Positions 1-9,100 of a DNA stretch of 64,000 nucleotides are shown here, one piece after another. The stretch covers positions 112,372 through 176,371 of the forward strand of contig NZ_BJUA01000009.1 of the NCBI RefSeq assembly GCF_007989825.1, in the 5' to 3' direction. The DNA is from Cellulomonas persica. GTDB lineage: Bacteria; Actinomycetota; Actinomycetes; Actinomycetales; Cellulomonadaceae. Each line of letters begins with the position of its first letter. Within the stretch, counting starts at the first letter, position 1. Position numbers and translations under genes: made by a program. The notes below the pieces were generated by a model. That model made no database searches. It saw nothing but the letters and a program-made list of their open reading frames with translations, and had not been told where the DNA came from.

Positions 1-2064
1 GGGCGGGGAGGGTTCGACCAGGACGACGAGGTCGAACTCCAGGCCCTTGGCGAGCTCGGGCGTCAGCGATCGCACGCGCGGCGAGTCCGGGAAGGTGGGG
101 TCACCGATCACGCACGCGACCCCGTCGTCGTGCGCCGCGAGCCAGGACGACACGACCGACGCGAGGTCCCGCACCCGCCCGTGCACCACGGGCCGGCCGG
201 TGCTGCGCACGGACGTCGGGACGTTCGCGTCGGGCAGGACCGCGCGGATCACCGGCTCGGCCTCGCGCATGACCTCGGCGGGCGTGCGGTAGTTGATGCT
301 CAGGGACGTCATCCGCACGTCGGTCAGCCCGACGCGCGCGAGCCGATCGGCCCACGACGAGGCGAACCCGTGCCGGGCTTGCGCGCGGTCGCCCACGATC
401 GTCAGGCTGCGCGACGGGCAGCGCGCGAGCAGCATCTGCCACTGCGCGTCCGTGAGCTCCTGCGCCTCGTCGACGACGACGTGCGCGAACGGCCCGGCGA
501 GCGGGTCCGCCGGCGCGTCGGGGAGCGCGCCCGGGTCGACGAGCGCGTCGCGCAGGTCGCCGCGCCGCAGCATGCTCATGACCTGCAGCTCGGAGTCGTC
601 GGACTCGACGAGCCGGTCGACGACGTCGTCCATGGCGGCGCGCTCGGCCGCCTCGGCCGCCGCTGCCCGGCGCCGCCGCGCGGGTGCGGACGCGTCGCCG
701 AGCCGTCGGCGGGCGGCGTCGAGCAGCGGCAGGTCGTCGAGCGTCCAGGCCCAGGGGTCGTCGCGCTGCAGGAGCGCGACCTCGTCGGGCGTCAGGTGCG
801 GTGCGCACACGCGCAGGTAGGCGGGGACGGACCACAGGTCGGCGACGAGGTCGGTCGCCTCGAGCAGGGGCCACGCGCGGTGCAGCGCGCCGACGAGGTC
901 ACGGTCCCGCGCGAGCGCCGCGCGCAGGCGGTCGGCGGGCACCTCGTCGTCGTCCACCTTGGCGACCAGGATCTCGACGAGCTCGTCCCACACCTGCTCG
1001 CGGGCCTCGTTGTGCGGCGTGCCGGGCTCGGCGGCGTCGAACGCGTCGGCCCAGTCCGACGGGCTCACCCACAGGTCCGCCCACGGCGTCTCGACGAGCA
1101 TCCCGTCGCGCGGCGGCCGCTCGGAGAACCGCACCGCGGGCTCGATCGCGCGCACGAGGTCCGCCGACGCCTTGAGCCGGGCGACCGCCGCGTCCCGCTC
1201 CGGGACTGCCGTGGCGCCCTCGGGGACCAGGTCGCGCAGCGTGCAGGTGCGCACGCCCTCCTCGCCGAGGCTCGGCAGCACGTCGGAGACGTAGTCGAGG
1301 TACGGCTGGTGCGGCCCGACGAACAGCAGTCCGCCGCGCCGGTGCCCGAGCCGCGGGTCGGCGTACAGCAGGTAGGCCGCGCGGTGCAGCGCGACCACGG
1401 TCTTGCCGGTCCCGGGACCGCCGTCGACGACGAGCGGGCCGCGCGACCCGGCGCGGATGATGGCGTCCTGGTCCGCCTGGATCGTCCCGAGGACGTCGCG
1501 CATCTGCGCGGAACGGGCGCTGCCGAGCGACGCGATGAACGCCGACTGGTCGTCGAGGGCCGCGTGGTGGGCCAGGCCCTCGGGCGTGAACACCTCGTCC
1601 CAGTAGTCGGTGACCCGCCCGCGCGTCCACCGGTACCGGCGCCGGCTGGTCAGGCCCATCGGGTTCGCGTGCGTCGCGGCGAAGAACGGCTCCGCGACGG
1701 GTGAGCGCCAGTCGACGAGCAGCCTGCGCCCGGAGGCGTCGGTGAGCCCGAGCCGTCCGACGTACACCGTCTCGTCGTCGGCGCCCACGGCGCGCCCGAG
1801 GCACAGGTCCAGGCCGAACCGGCGCAGCAGGTGCAGCCGCGCGGTGAGCCGGTGCACCTCCTGGTCGCGCTCGAGCGCGGCGGTCCCGCTGCGGCCGGGT
1901 TCGCGGCGCGCGGCCGCCAGGCGGCGGGTCAGGTCGTCGACCTGCTGCTCGAGGCTCGTCGCGATGGCCGCGAAGTGCTGCTCGTCGCGCTCGATCAGCG
2001 CGGGGTCGGCCTTGGCGGACAGCCGCTCGGGGAGGTCGAACGCGGTGGTGGGGAGGACGGGCAC
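1..2064 (-). CDS. helR: HelR/HelD-like RNA polymerase-associated helicase-type ATPase (partial, C-terminus off the left edge)
   Basis: 688 codons are visible and the stop lies outside the window. The N-terminal ~180 residues are charged and coiled-coil-like, as in HelD proteins. They are followed by a Walker A GGPGTGKT at residues 215-222 and, near the left edge, a UvrD-type late helicase motif KGLEFDLVV. This family dissociates or recycles stalled RNA polymerase; the HelR subgroup displaces rifamycins from RNA polymerase. GTG 2064 is chosen because GGAG lies 8 nt upstream and the nearby ATG is out of frame. A rifamycin-associated-element-like palindrome sits about 75 nt upstream, which favours HelR over a generic UvrD helicase. 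Confidence 0.85.
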   Translation of the reverse strand, partial: MPVLPTTAFDLPERLSAKADPALIERDEQHFAAIATSLEQQVDDLTRRLAAARREPGRSGTAALERDQEVHRLTARLHLLRRFGLDLCLGRAVGADDETVYVGRLGLTDASGRRLLVDWRSPVAEPFFAATHANPMGLTSRRRYRWTRGRVTDYWDEVFTPEGLAHHAALDDQSAFIASLGSARSAQMRDVLGTIQADQDAIIRAGSRGPLVVDGGPGTGKTVVALHRAAYLLYADPRLGHRRGGLLFVGPHQPYLDYVSDVLPSLGEEGVRTCTLRDLVPEGATAVPERDAAVARLKASADLVRAIEPAVRFSERPPRDGMLVETPWADLWVSPSDWADAFDAAEPGTPHNEAREQVWDELVEILVAKVDDDEVPADRLRAALARDRDLVGALHRAWPLLEATDLVADLWSVPAYLRVCAPHLTPDEVALLQRDDPWAWTLDDLPLLDAARRRLGDASAPARRRRAAAAEAAERAAMDDVVDRLVESDDSELQVMSMLRRGDLRDALVDPGALPDAPADPLAGPFAHVVVDEAQELTDAQWQMLLARCPSRSLTIVGDRAQARHGFASSWADRLARVGLTDVRMTSLSINYRTPAEVMREAEPVIRAVLPDANVPTSVRSTGRPVVHGRVRDLASVVSSWLAAHDDGVACVIGDPTFPDSPRVRSLTPELAKGLEFDLVVLVEPSPP

Positions 2065-2139
2065 GTCATCAGCTCCGTGGTCCGCGTGCGCTCGGCGCGC
2101 ACGGCAGGGGTCGGGGGCCGACGAGTCTGCGCCGTGAGG

Positions 2140-2160
2140 GGGGCCTTGCCGCAAGACCCC
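2140..2160. promoter_or_regulatory. Rifamycin-associated element (RAE)-like palindrome upstream of helR
   Basis: Read on the minus strand: left arm GGGGTCTTGC, central G, right arm GCAAGGCCCC. The arms are complementary except for one base. This closely matches, from memory, the RAE motif found upstream of rifamycin-inducible resistance genes in actinobacteria. A minus-strand -10 candidate TATAGC lies at 2167-2172, which would put the element at about +1 of the helR transcript. No good -35 is visible. Assignment as RAE rests on motif similarity and on the downstream gene type. Confidence 0.7.
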
Positions 2161-2174
2161 TGTGCCGCTATACC
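2146..2174 (+). promoter_or_regulatory. Candidate plus-strand promoter inside the helR upstream region
   Basis: TTGCCG at 2146-2151 and TATACC at 2169-2174 are 17 bp apart, a good sigma-70-type layout on the plus strand. It points away from helR into the hairpin at 2183-2205, with no plus-strand gene for 800 bp. It could make a short terminated RNA, or it may simply be fortuitous because its -35 lies in the palindrome. Confidence 0.3.
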
Positions 2175-2182
2175 TTGAAAGT

Positions 2183-2205
2183 GGAGAGCACCGGACGTGC
2201 TCTCC
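2183..2205. terminator. Hairpin terminator
   Basis: A 9-bp perfect stem, GGAGAGCAC pairing with GTGCTCTCC around a 5-nt loop, is followed on the plus strand by TTTCT. It lies downstream of the minus-strand gene ending at 2254 and upstream of the helR -10. It probably insulates helR from read-through. Confidence 0.6.
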
Positions 2206-2253
2206 TTTCTCGTTCCCCGGGCCTGATCGGGCGTCAGGGTGCGGTCGTCGGGC

Positions 2254-2709
2254 TCAGCCGCAGTAGTCGCAGATCCCAGTGCCGGGCAGCGTCGTCGAGC
2301 ACGTCGGGCAGATGGCGGCGACGCGCTCGGGTGCGGCCGTGCTGCGTCGCGTCGAGGTGGCACGTGGGGTGGTCGCGCGGGACGCGGCCTTCGCACGGGC
2401 CGACGAGCGGGCCGCGCTGCGCACCGCGGCGGTGGGCTCGGTGACCTCGAAGCCGCGCTTGCGGACCAGGGTGACCGCGGCGGCCAGGCTCGCGGTGATC
2501 TCGTGCGCGGGGGCCAGGCGTCCGGTGCCGAAGCGGTGCGCGACGCCGAGCACGGCGGGCAGGTCGTACGAGGTGCCGCCGTGCACGATCGCGTAGTCGT
2601 CGTTCGCCGTGAACCCGTAGACCCCGAGGAAGTCGTCACGGCCGCGGGTGTCGTACTCCGCGATCGACTGGAGGATGTGCTGACGCGTCACGCCGGAGAA
2701 GGTGGCCAC
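2254..2709 (-). CDS. ScoMcrA-type N-terminal head domain protein with C-terminal zinc ribbon
   Basis: 151 aa. Residues ~5-75 (RQHILQSIAEYD, DDFLGVYGF, HGGTSYDLPAVLGVAH) match the small head domain found at the N-terminus of ScoMcrA-like and other HNH-type restriction proteins. A basic, Ala/Arg/Thr-rich linker (~95-130) follows, then a compact zinc ribbon with two CxxC pairs at the very end (CPTC ... CDYC). No nuclease domain is present. The GTG start has TAGGCT six nt upstream, so a leaderless mRNA is likely. A nucleic-acid-binding role is inferred; the substrate is unknown. Confidence 0.6.
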   Translation of the reverse strand: MATFSGVTRQHILQSIAEYDTRGRDDFLGVYGFTANDDYAIVHGGTSYDLPAVLGVAHRFGTGRLAPAHEITASLAAAVTLVRKRGFEVTEPTAAVRSAARSSARAKAASRATTPRATSTRRSTAAPERVAAICPTCSTTLPGTGICDYCG

Positions 2710-2988
2710 CCCTCGAGCCTACGACTCCCGCAGCCCGTCCCGATCGGGGCGGAGGTCCGCCGTCGGCCCGGGGCAGGTCGGTCGGTGCGTGCTGAGCAGC
2801 GGGTTCGGCAGCGCGCCCAACCCGGCCGACGAGCGTCGCGTGAACTGCAGCGACGCATCTCACACAGCCAACTCCTCACCAGCACGCGCACCCGTCGATC
2901 CGTAGGGCTGAAGGCCCATGTGCGACAAGGGGGACGCACGGGACGATGTGCGCGAGATGGACGCGCGTCCAAGAGCGGAGAGGGTGTC

Positions 2989-3606
2989 GTGAGTGTGATG
3001 GGGGCGGCCACGGGCGCCGACATGCCCGACGTCGCGAACGTGCTCGGCGAGGCGTTCGAGGACGACCCGGTGATCCTGAGCATGGTCGGCGAGGGCCCGG
3101 GCCGCCGGGAGCGCGCGACCCACTTCTTCACCGCCCTCCTGCGCGCCGAGCTCGGCTGCGGGGTCGTCGTGGACGTCGCACGCGACCTCGGTGGCGCGGT
3201 GATCGGCGCCGCCGTGTGGGAGCAGCCGCAGGCGCCGAGCGCGACCCTGCCCGCGCTGCTCGGTCAGACCCGCACCTTCGTCCGCGCGTTCGGCGTCACC
3301 GGCATCCCGCGCGCTCTCACGACGAGGGCCGCGCTCGCCCGCTGCCGGCCGACGTCCCCGCACTGGTACCTCGGTCAGATCGGCGTCGCGGCGTCCGCGC
3401 GCGGGGTCGGCGTGGGCTCGGCGCTGCTCGCGCACCGGCTGCGGCACGTCGACGACGCCCGCAGCGGCTCGTACCTCGAGTCCTCGACCGAGCGGAACCG
3501 TGCGCTGTACCTGCGGCACGGGTTCGAGGAGCACGGGGTGATCGCCGGGGTCCGCTCCGCCGAGCCCGTCGCGATGTGGCGCGAGCCTGCGGCCGCGGGC
3601 GTCTGA
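2989..3606 (+). CDS. GNAT-family N-acetyltransferase
   Basis: 205 aa. The C-terminal half carries the GNAT acetyl-CoA site: the motif A strand and loop around YLGQIGVAASARGVGVGSAL, then EssteRNRALYLRHGFEE, the usual motif B. The N-terminus (SVMGAATGADMPDVANVLGEAF) is the typical first strand and helix. GTG 2989 is preceded by GGAGAGGG; an ATG three codons later (2998) is possible. The substrate cannot be told from sequence. The 279-bp divergent spacer from the zinc-ribbon gene holds no other gene. Confidence 0.75.
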   Translation: MSVMGAATGADMPDVANVLGEAFEDDPVILSMVGEGPGRRERATHFFTALLRAELGCGVVVDVARDLGGAVIGAAVWEQPQAPSATLPALLGQTRTFVRAFGVTGIPRALTTRAALARCRPTSPHWYLGQIGVAASARGVGVGSALLAHRLRHVDDARSGSYLESSTERNRALYLRHGFEEHGVIAGVRSAEPVAMWREPAAAGV

Positions 3607-3814
3607 CCGCCCGCACGCACGCGGCGCGCTGACCTCGCGAGACGCGCTCGTCGGTCGCATTACGCAACGACCCTGTGCGCAAAAACCGGCTCTGACCTGC
3701 GGCATCGCCCCGGTCGGAGTGCTGGCGTGATCTGCGTCACGGGTCTACCGTCGGAAGACGACGAGCCCCGCAGCTCGGCACCGTCCACCTGGACCCGTCC
3801 CCCGGAGGCGCACC

Positions 3815-4114
3815 ATGACCGACCTCATGGACATGCCCGCCATCGCCGAGTGCTCGGTGGCCGGCTGCTCCTACAACGACCACTCGCACTGCCACGCCGC
3901 GGCGATCACCGTCGGCGGCACGAGCGGCGACGCGCAGTGCACCACGTTCATCCCGCTCACCGTCAAGGGCGGACTCGACAAGGTGCTCAGCCACGTGGGC
4001 GCGTGCCAGCGCCCCGAGTGCGCGCACAACTCGCACCTCGAGTGCACCGCGGAGTCCATCCGCGTGGGCGGCGGCCACGACCTCGCCGACTGCCTCACCT
4101 TCGCGCCGCGCTGA
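3815..4114 (+). CDS. DUF1540 protein with two cysteine-rich repeats
   Basis: 99 aa, made of two DUF1540 units. The first has C-x4-C-x-YN-x4-C spacing (CSVAGCSYN, then C at HCHAA) and ends in QCTTF. The second repeats the pattern (CQRPECAHN, ECTAES, DCLTF). DUF1540 units are small metal-binding modules, often zinc, of unknown role. GGAGG lies just upstream of the ATG. It is monocistronic. A weak hairpin (about 4128-4161) follows. Confidence 0.8.
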   Translation: MTDLMDMPAIAECSVAGCSYNDHSHCHAAAITVGGTSGDAQCTTFIPLTVKGGLDKVLSHVGACQRPECAHNSHLECTAESIRVGGGHDLADCLTFAPR

Positions 4115-4252
4115 CGGCCCAGCGAGTCGACACCCTGCCGGATCCCCTCCCGCGGGGTGTCGTCGCGTCTGCGTACGACGCGCCGCACGGGACGACGACG
4201 AGCGTCACCTGACGGCGGACCTCACCTGACGACGGGCCCCGTCGCGGGACTC

Positions 4253-5125
4253 CTAGTGCGCGACGCGGATGAGGTCGCGGATCAGCTCGGCCGCGTCCTC
4301 CACGAGCTCGCTCTCGCCCGTGACCAGGTTCGGGTCGGCGCGGCGCGTCGACGTCGCCTCCGTGAGCGCGTCGAGCGGGGAGACGGGGCTGCGCACGACG
4401 AACGCCGCGAGCAGCGCGCGCGCCGCCTGCGAGTAGTCGCCGCCCGCGTCGACGGCGACCTCGCCCAGGATCAGGGCGGTCAGCGCGACGTCGAGCTCGG
4501 CCGAGCCGGCGCGTGCGTTCGCCCAGTCGACGAGCGTCGGGCCGCGCGTGTCCGAGAGCACGACGTTGCCGGGGTGCAGGTCCAGGTGCACGACGACGGG
4601 CCCGGACGCGACGAACGGCCACCGCGCCTCGTCGCACGGCTCGTCCGCCGCCGCCGGGACCGCGTGCAGGCGCGTGTGCAGGTCGACCAGGACCTGCGCG
4701 GCCTCGCCGATGGGGATCTCGCCGGCGGCGAGCGCCTGCAGCAAGGTCGGGCCGTGCAGCCGCTCCATGAGCAGGTTCGGGCCCTCGCTGAGGAAGACCG
4801 TCGGCACCGGGAAGCCGTGCGCGGCGACGTGCTGCAGGATGCGCGCCTCGCGCGCCGCGTCATGACCGTTGCGGTAGCGGCGCAGCACGTACTCCTCGTC
4901 GAGCGCGTACACGTCGGCGCTGGCCCCGGTCGCCAGCAGCGGGCCCGGGTCCTCGAGCGTGAGCACGCTCGCGTCGGGTACGGGCCGGTGCGCGCGCGTC
5001 GGGGCGAGCGGCGCGGGGTGCGGGTGCGGCATGCCCGCCGGGGCGGGCCCGGCCTCGCCGCCGCGCTGCTGCTCACCCTGCGGTTGGGAGGCAGAGTCGT
5101 GCGAGGCGATGCCGGAGGGGGTCAT
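4253..5125 (-). CDS. Aminoglycoside phosphotransferase/choline kinase-like (APH) protein
   Basis: 290 aa from ATG 5125. The kinase fold shows the APH catalytic loop HLDLHPGNVV (H180, D182, N187) and the metal-binding LVDWANA (D200), with an upstream LLMERLHGPTL hinge. Residues 1-55 are a low-complexity Pro/His-rich tail, so a shorter start such as the internal ATG at residue 32 is possible. No clear ribosome binding site is visible for either. The phosphate acceptor is unknown. Family members phosphorylate antibiotics, sugars or small metabolites, and nothing here points specifically to resistance. Confidence 0.7.
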   Translation of the reverse strand: MTPSGIASHDSASQPQGEQQRGGEAGPAPAGMPHPHPAPLAPTRAHRPVPDASVLTLEDPGPLLATGASADVYALDEEYVLRRYRNGHDAAREARILQHVAAHGFPVPTVFLSEGPNLLMERLHGPTLLQALAAGEIPIGEAAQVLVDLHTRLHAVPAAADEPCDEARWPFVASGPVVVHLDLHPGNVVLSDTRGPTLVDWANARAGSAELDVALTALILGEVAVDAGGDYSQAARALLAAFVVRSPVSPLDALTEATSTRRADPNLVTGESELVEDAAELIRDLIRVAH

Positions 5126-5237
5126 GCATCGAACATAACGCCGATGTCGGCATCTGGCCCGGCCGACGACCGTCCAGGTTCGCGACACGCCGAGCGTGAC
5201 GCGTGACAGCCGCCGCGACGCTCGCCCGAGCGTCGCG

Positions 5238-5993
5238 TCAGGGTCGGGCGAGCTGGCTCAGGCGTCGTGTCGCGGCCTCGTGCGTCGCGGCCACCGGCTC
5301 CACCCAGCAGCGCAGCGGACGGCGGGTCACCTCCTGGATCCCGAGCCCGACGACGTGCTCGTCGACGAGCACGCGCAGCCGCGCGGTCGGCTCGTCGTGC
5401 TCCTCGTCGTCGTCCAGCAGCACGACGAACACCCCGCTGCCGAGACTCGCCATGGCGCGAGCCGGGCCGAACACCTCCCGCAGCGACGCGCCCACGGCCG
5501 CGGACCGCGCGAGCCGGCTCAGGCCGTCGGGCGCGCCCGCGGCGACGTCGATGACGAGCAGCCGACCGGTCGGGCCGTCCGGCGGGTAGCACTCGGCGAG
5601 CCGCAGCCGCAGGTAGTCCGCGGCGGGCAGCCCCGAGCCCGCATCGAGGCCCAGCGCGAGCGCGACGCCGCCCGCCTGGGCGTCGGCCCAGCCGGTGCAC
5701 AGCGCGCGCAGCACCTCGAGCGGCGGCTGGGCGCCGGTGGTCGTGCGGTACAGGCACGCGAGGTCGTCGATGGTCTCCGCGACGCCGACGCCCGCGTCGC
5801 CACGCGCGTACCCGAGGCGCGCGGCGGCGGGCACCGGGTCGTCGCGCAGCAGCAGGGCCAGCGCGAGGTCGTCGACGGTCGGGTGGTACCAGTCGGAGGG
5901 GCGGCGCCACACGGAGGCGACGCTCTCGTCCCGCCATCGCTCGAGCAGACGCGACGGCTGGCTGGGCAGCAGAGGTCCGGTCTCGGTCGTCAC
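5238..5993 (-). CDS. Hypothetical protein with degenerate GGDEF-like domain
   Basis: 251 aa from GTG 5993. The C-terminal half resembles a GGDEF fold: DAGSGLPAADYLRLRLAE aligns with the usual D-LTGLPNR start, and GPARAMASLGSGVFVVLL sits where RxGGDEFVVLL is expected. The catalytic GGDEF residues are missing, so diguanylate cyclase activity is unlikely. The N-terminal half is helical and unassigned. It is divergent from the membrane sigma factor gene and shares its upstream region, so co-function is possible. A GTG start at 6047 would add 18 residues. Confidence 0.45.
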   Translation of the reverse strand: MTTETGPLLPSQPSRLLERWRDESVASVWRRPSDWYHPTVDDLALALLLRDDPVPAAARLGYARGDAGVGVAETIDDLACLYRTTTGAQPPLEVLRALCTGWADAQAGGVALALGLDAGSGLPAADYLRLRLAECYPPDGPTGRLLVIDVAAGAPDGLSRLARSAAVGASLREVFGPARAMASLGSGVFVVLLDDDEEHDEPTARLRVLVDEHVVGLGIQEVTRRPLRCWVEPVAATHEAATRRLSQLARP

Positions 5994-6167
5994 GTGCGAT
6001 GAGAGAGGCCGTCCGACGAGGTGTGACGCCGGTTTGCAACGTTTCACCCGGTCGGAGCAGCGCCCGGCGTGTGCTGAGTGATTCCTGCTCGTCCGTGCGG
6101 TATGTCACCCTGGTACCGGTTCGAAGCGGAAGGGCCGCGCGAATGGCGTTCCGAGGACGGGGTACGG

Positions 6168-9100
6168 GTGGAGGCGCAGGCGGCCGTCGCGCGTAGCGAC
6201 GCTGAGCTGATCAGTGCTGCCCGCGCGGGCGACGAGAGCGCCTTCGCCGGTCTGTACGAGCGTCACGCCGCCGCCGCGACGATCGTCGCCCGCCGGTACA
6301 CCGACGACCACGCGGACGCCGACGACGTCGTCGCCGACGCGTTCACCGCCGTGTACTCCGCGCTGCGCCGTGGCAACGGGCCCGACGAGGCGTTCCGCGC
6401 CTACCTGTTCACCGTCGTGCGCCGGACCGCGAGCGTGCGCCGCGAGGGCGCGCGGCGCGTGCGACCCACCGACGACCTCGCGACCCTCGAGGCGGGGACC
6501 GCGCTCGCGGGCACCGCGGAGGAGCCGGCGCTCGAGGGGTTCGAGCGCGGCGTCGTCGCGCGCGCGTTCCACTCCCTGCCCGAGCGCTGGCAGGCCGTCC
6601 TGTGGCACACCGAGGTCGAGGGCCTGACGCCCGCCGAGGTCGCGCCCGTGCTCGGCCTGACCGCCAACGGGGTCGCGGCGCTCGCGTACCGGGCGCGCGA
6701 GGGCCTGCGGCAGGCGTACCTGCAGCAGCACCTGCGCGACCCGCTCGACGAGGGCTGTCGCGCGGTCGCGAGCTCGCTCGGCGCGTACGTGCGCGGCGGG
6801 CTCGGTGCGCGCGAGAGCGGCAAGGTCGACAAGCACCTCGAGGACTGCGGCGAGTGCCGCGCCCTGCTGCTCGAGGTCGGGGACGTCAACCATGGCATGC
6901 GCGCGGTCATCGCGCCGCTCGTGCTGGGCCTCGCGGGGATCGGCGCCCTGTCGTCCGGGCTGCCCATCGGTGGTGGCGCGCTCGTCGGTGCGGGTGCGGC
7001 GGCGGGCGCTGGTGCGGGCGCGTCGGGTGACCCGGGCACGGCCGGCGGAGCGACGGGTGGCGGGGGTGCGGGCGCCGGCGGGGGTGCGGCCGCGGGCGGT
7101 GCTGCCGGTGGTGCCGCGGTCGCCGCCGGGAGCGGTGGCGCGGCAGGTGCCGGGGGACTGGCGGCGCTCCTGGCGAGCATCCCGGCCGGGGTGGCCGCCG
7201 GGGTCGCGGGTGCCGTCGTCGTCGCGGCCGTGGCGGTCGCCGTGGTGCTCGGGCTCGACGACACCCCGCAGCAGATCGTCGAGGCGGACCCGCTGCCGAC
7301 CGTCACCGTGACGACCACCCCCGCGCCGACCGGCTCCGCGAGCGCCGGCCCGACGCCCGGCCCGACGACGAGCAGCACACCCGCGCCGGCGCCCAGCACG
7401 CGCGTCGTCCCGCCGGGCGGCGACCTGACGACCGACCCGACCTCCGCCCCCACCGCGGAGCCGACGGGCGAGCCGACGTCCGAGCCGACGTCCGAGCCGA
7501 CGAGCCGGCCGACGTCCGAGCCGACGAGCGACCCCGAGCCGACGCAGGAGCCGACGAGCGAACCCACGACCGAGCCGACGACGCCGCCGCGCGCACCCGA
7601 GGTCGTCGTCTCGCTGCCCCCCGCGGGGCTGGTGCTGACCGGTGGGCTGTCCGCGCAGGAGCTCGTGATCACGCTGCGCAACGAGGGCGAGCAGGCCGCG
7701 CTCGGTCTGGAGGCCGAGCTGACGCTGCCCGACGGTGTGCGCCTCGACGGGATCGAGGGCGCGGCCGTGCGGGTGCTGGACGCGACGAGTGGTGGCGGCA
7801 CGGCGCTGGGCGCGGCCGACCCGGCAGGCACCGGGCTCGCGGGGACGACGCTCGAGGGCTCGATCTTCGCGCCGGGTGGGTGGCCGCCGGCCGCGGGCGT
7901 GCCGGCGGCCGAGGACTGGACGTGCCGGGGCGTGCGGACGCAGGTCGCCACGTGCACGCTCGCCGAGCTGCCCGGCGGCGACGCGGCGCGCCTGGTGGTG
8001 CGCGTGAGCATCGACGAGGAGTTCGACGAGGACGACGCCCCGGTCGGGCTCGTCGTGACGGGACCGGGCGTGGACTACCGCCCGCCGCCGATCGACGTGC
8101 ACGTCACGCCGAGCCCCGCGCGGCTCGCGGTGTCCCGGCTCCAGGAGCCGGTGTCGCTCGTCGCGGGACGCGAGCGTGACGCGACGTTCGCGCTGGTCAA
8201 CGCGGGACGCTCGGCGGCGACGCGCGTCGAGGCCGACGTGCGGCTGCCCGACGGGGTCTCGTGGACGGGTCGGGTCGCGGCGCCCTGGACGTGCGCGACG
8301 CCTGCCAGGGCCGTGCTGTCCTGCGCGGCCGACGGCGTGTCCGGCCGCGCGGCCGTCCCGCTGACGCTCGGGCTCGCGGTCGAGCGCAGCGCGACGCTCG
8401 ACGCGATCCCGCTCGTGCTGCGCCCCTCGCCGACGTCCGCCGGGGCCGACGAGGTCGTCCCGGCGACCCTCGCGCAGCCCGCGACGCTCGCGCTCGCCGG
8501 CACGGACCTGGCCGTCTCCGGCGGTCGGACCAGTGCGCTGACGCTCACGGCGTCGAACACCGGTGACCTGGACTCGGAGCCCGTCTCGCTCGACGTGCGG
8601 CTCCCGCAGGGCGTCACGTGGACCGGGGACGACGAGCTGGCGCTGTGGGCGTGCGCCGCGACCGAGGCCGACGAGGTGCGGTGCGACGGCCCCGCGCTCG
8701 CGGCGGGCGGCAGCGCGGACCTCGAGCTCACCGTGCGGGCCGCGGCGGGCACGGTCGGCGCGCTGGCGGACGTCGTCGTGACGGCGACGGCACCTGACGC
8801 GGATGCCGCCGAGCCGCTCGCGCTCGCCGCGACCGGGCGGGCGCCCGCGCTCGCGGTCCAGGGCGCGTCGGTGGTGCTGCAGTCCGACGACGCCGGTCAG
8901 CTCGCGTTCGCGGTCGAGGTCGAACGCCCCGACGAGGGTGCGGCCGACGCCGCGGACGTGCTCGCGCGCGTCGCCCTGCCGGGCAACCTCGTCGTCGACC
9001 TGACGCAGGCCGCCCTGCCGGTGCCGGGCGAGTGCACCCCGGACACGGGCGGACGCGCGGTGGAGTGCCGCTGGCCGGGGATCGCGGCCGGTGAGCTCGC

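Noticed and set aside
130..1704. Long plus-strand frame across the helR gene
   Set aside because: The minus frame encodes clear helicase motifs (GGPGTGKT, KGLEFD); the plus frame is Arg/Gly/Val-rich shadow sequence.
4128..4161. Terminator hairpin behind the DUF1540 gene
   Set aside because: Stem of about 8 bp with an 18-nt loop; too weak to list as a feature, only mentioned with the gene.
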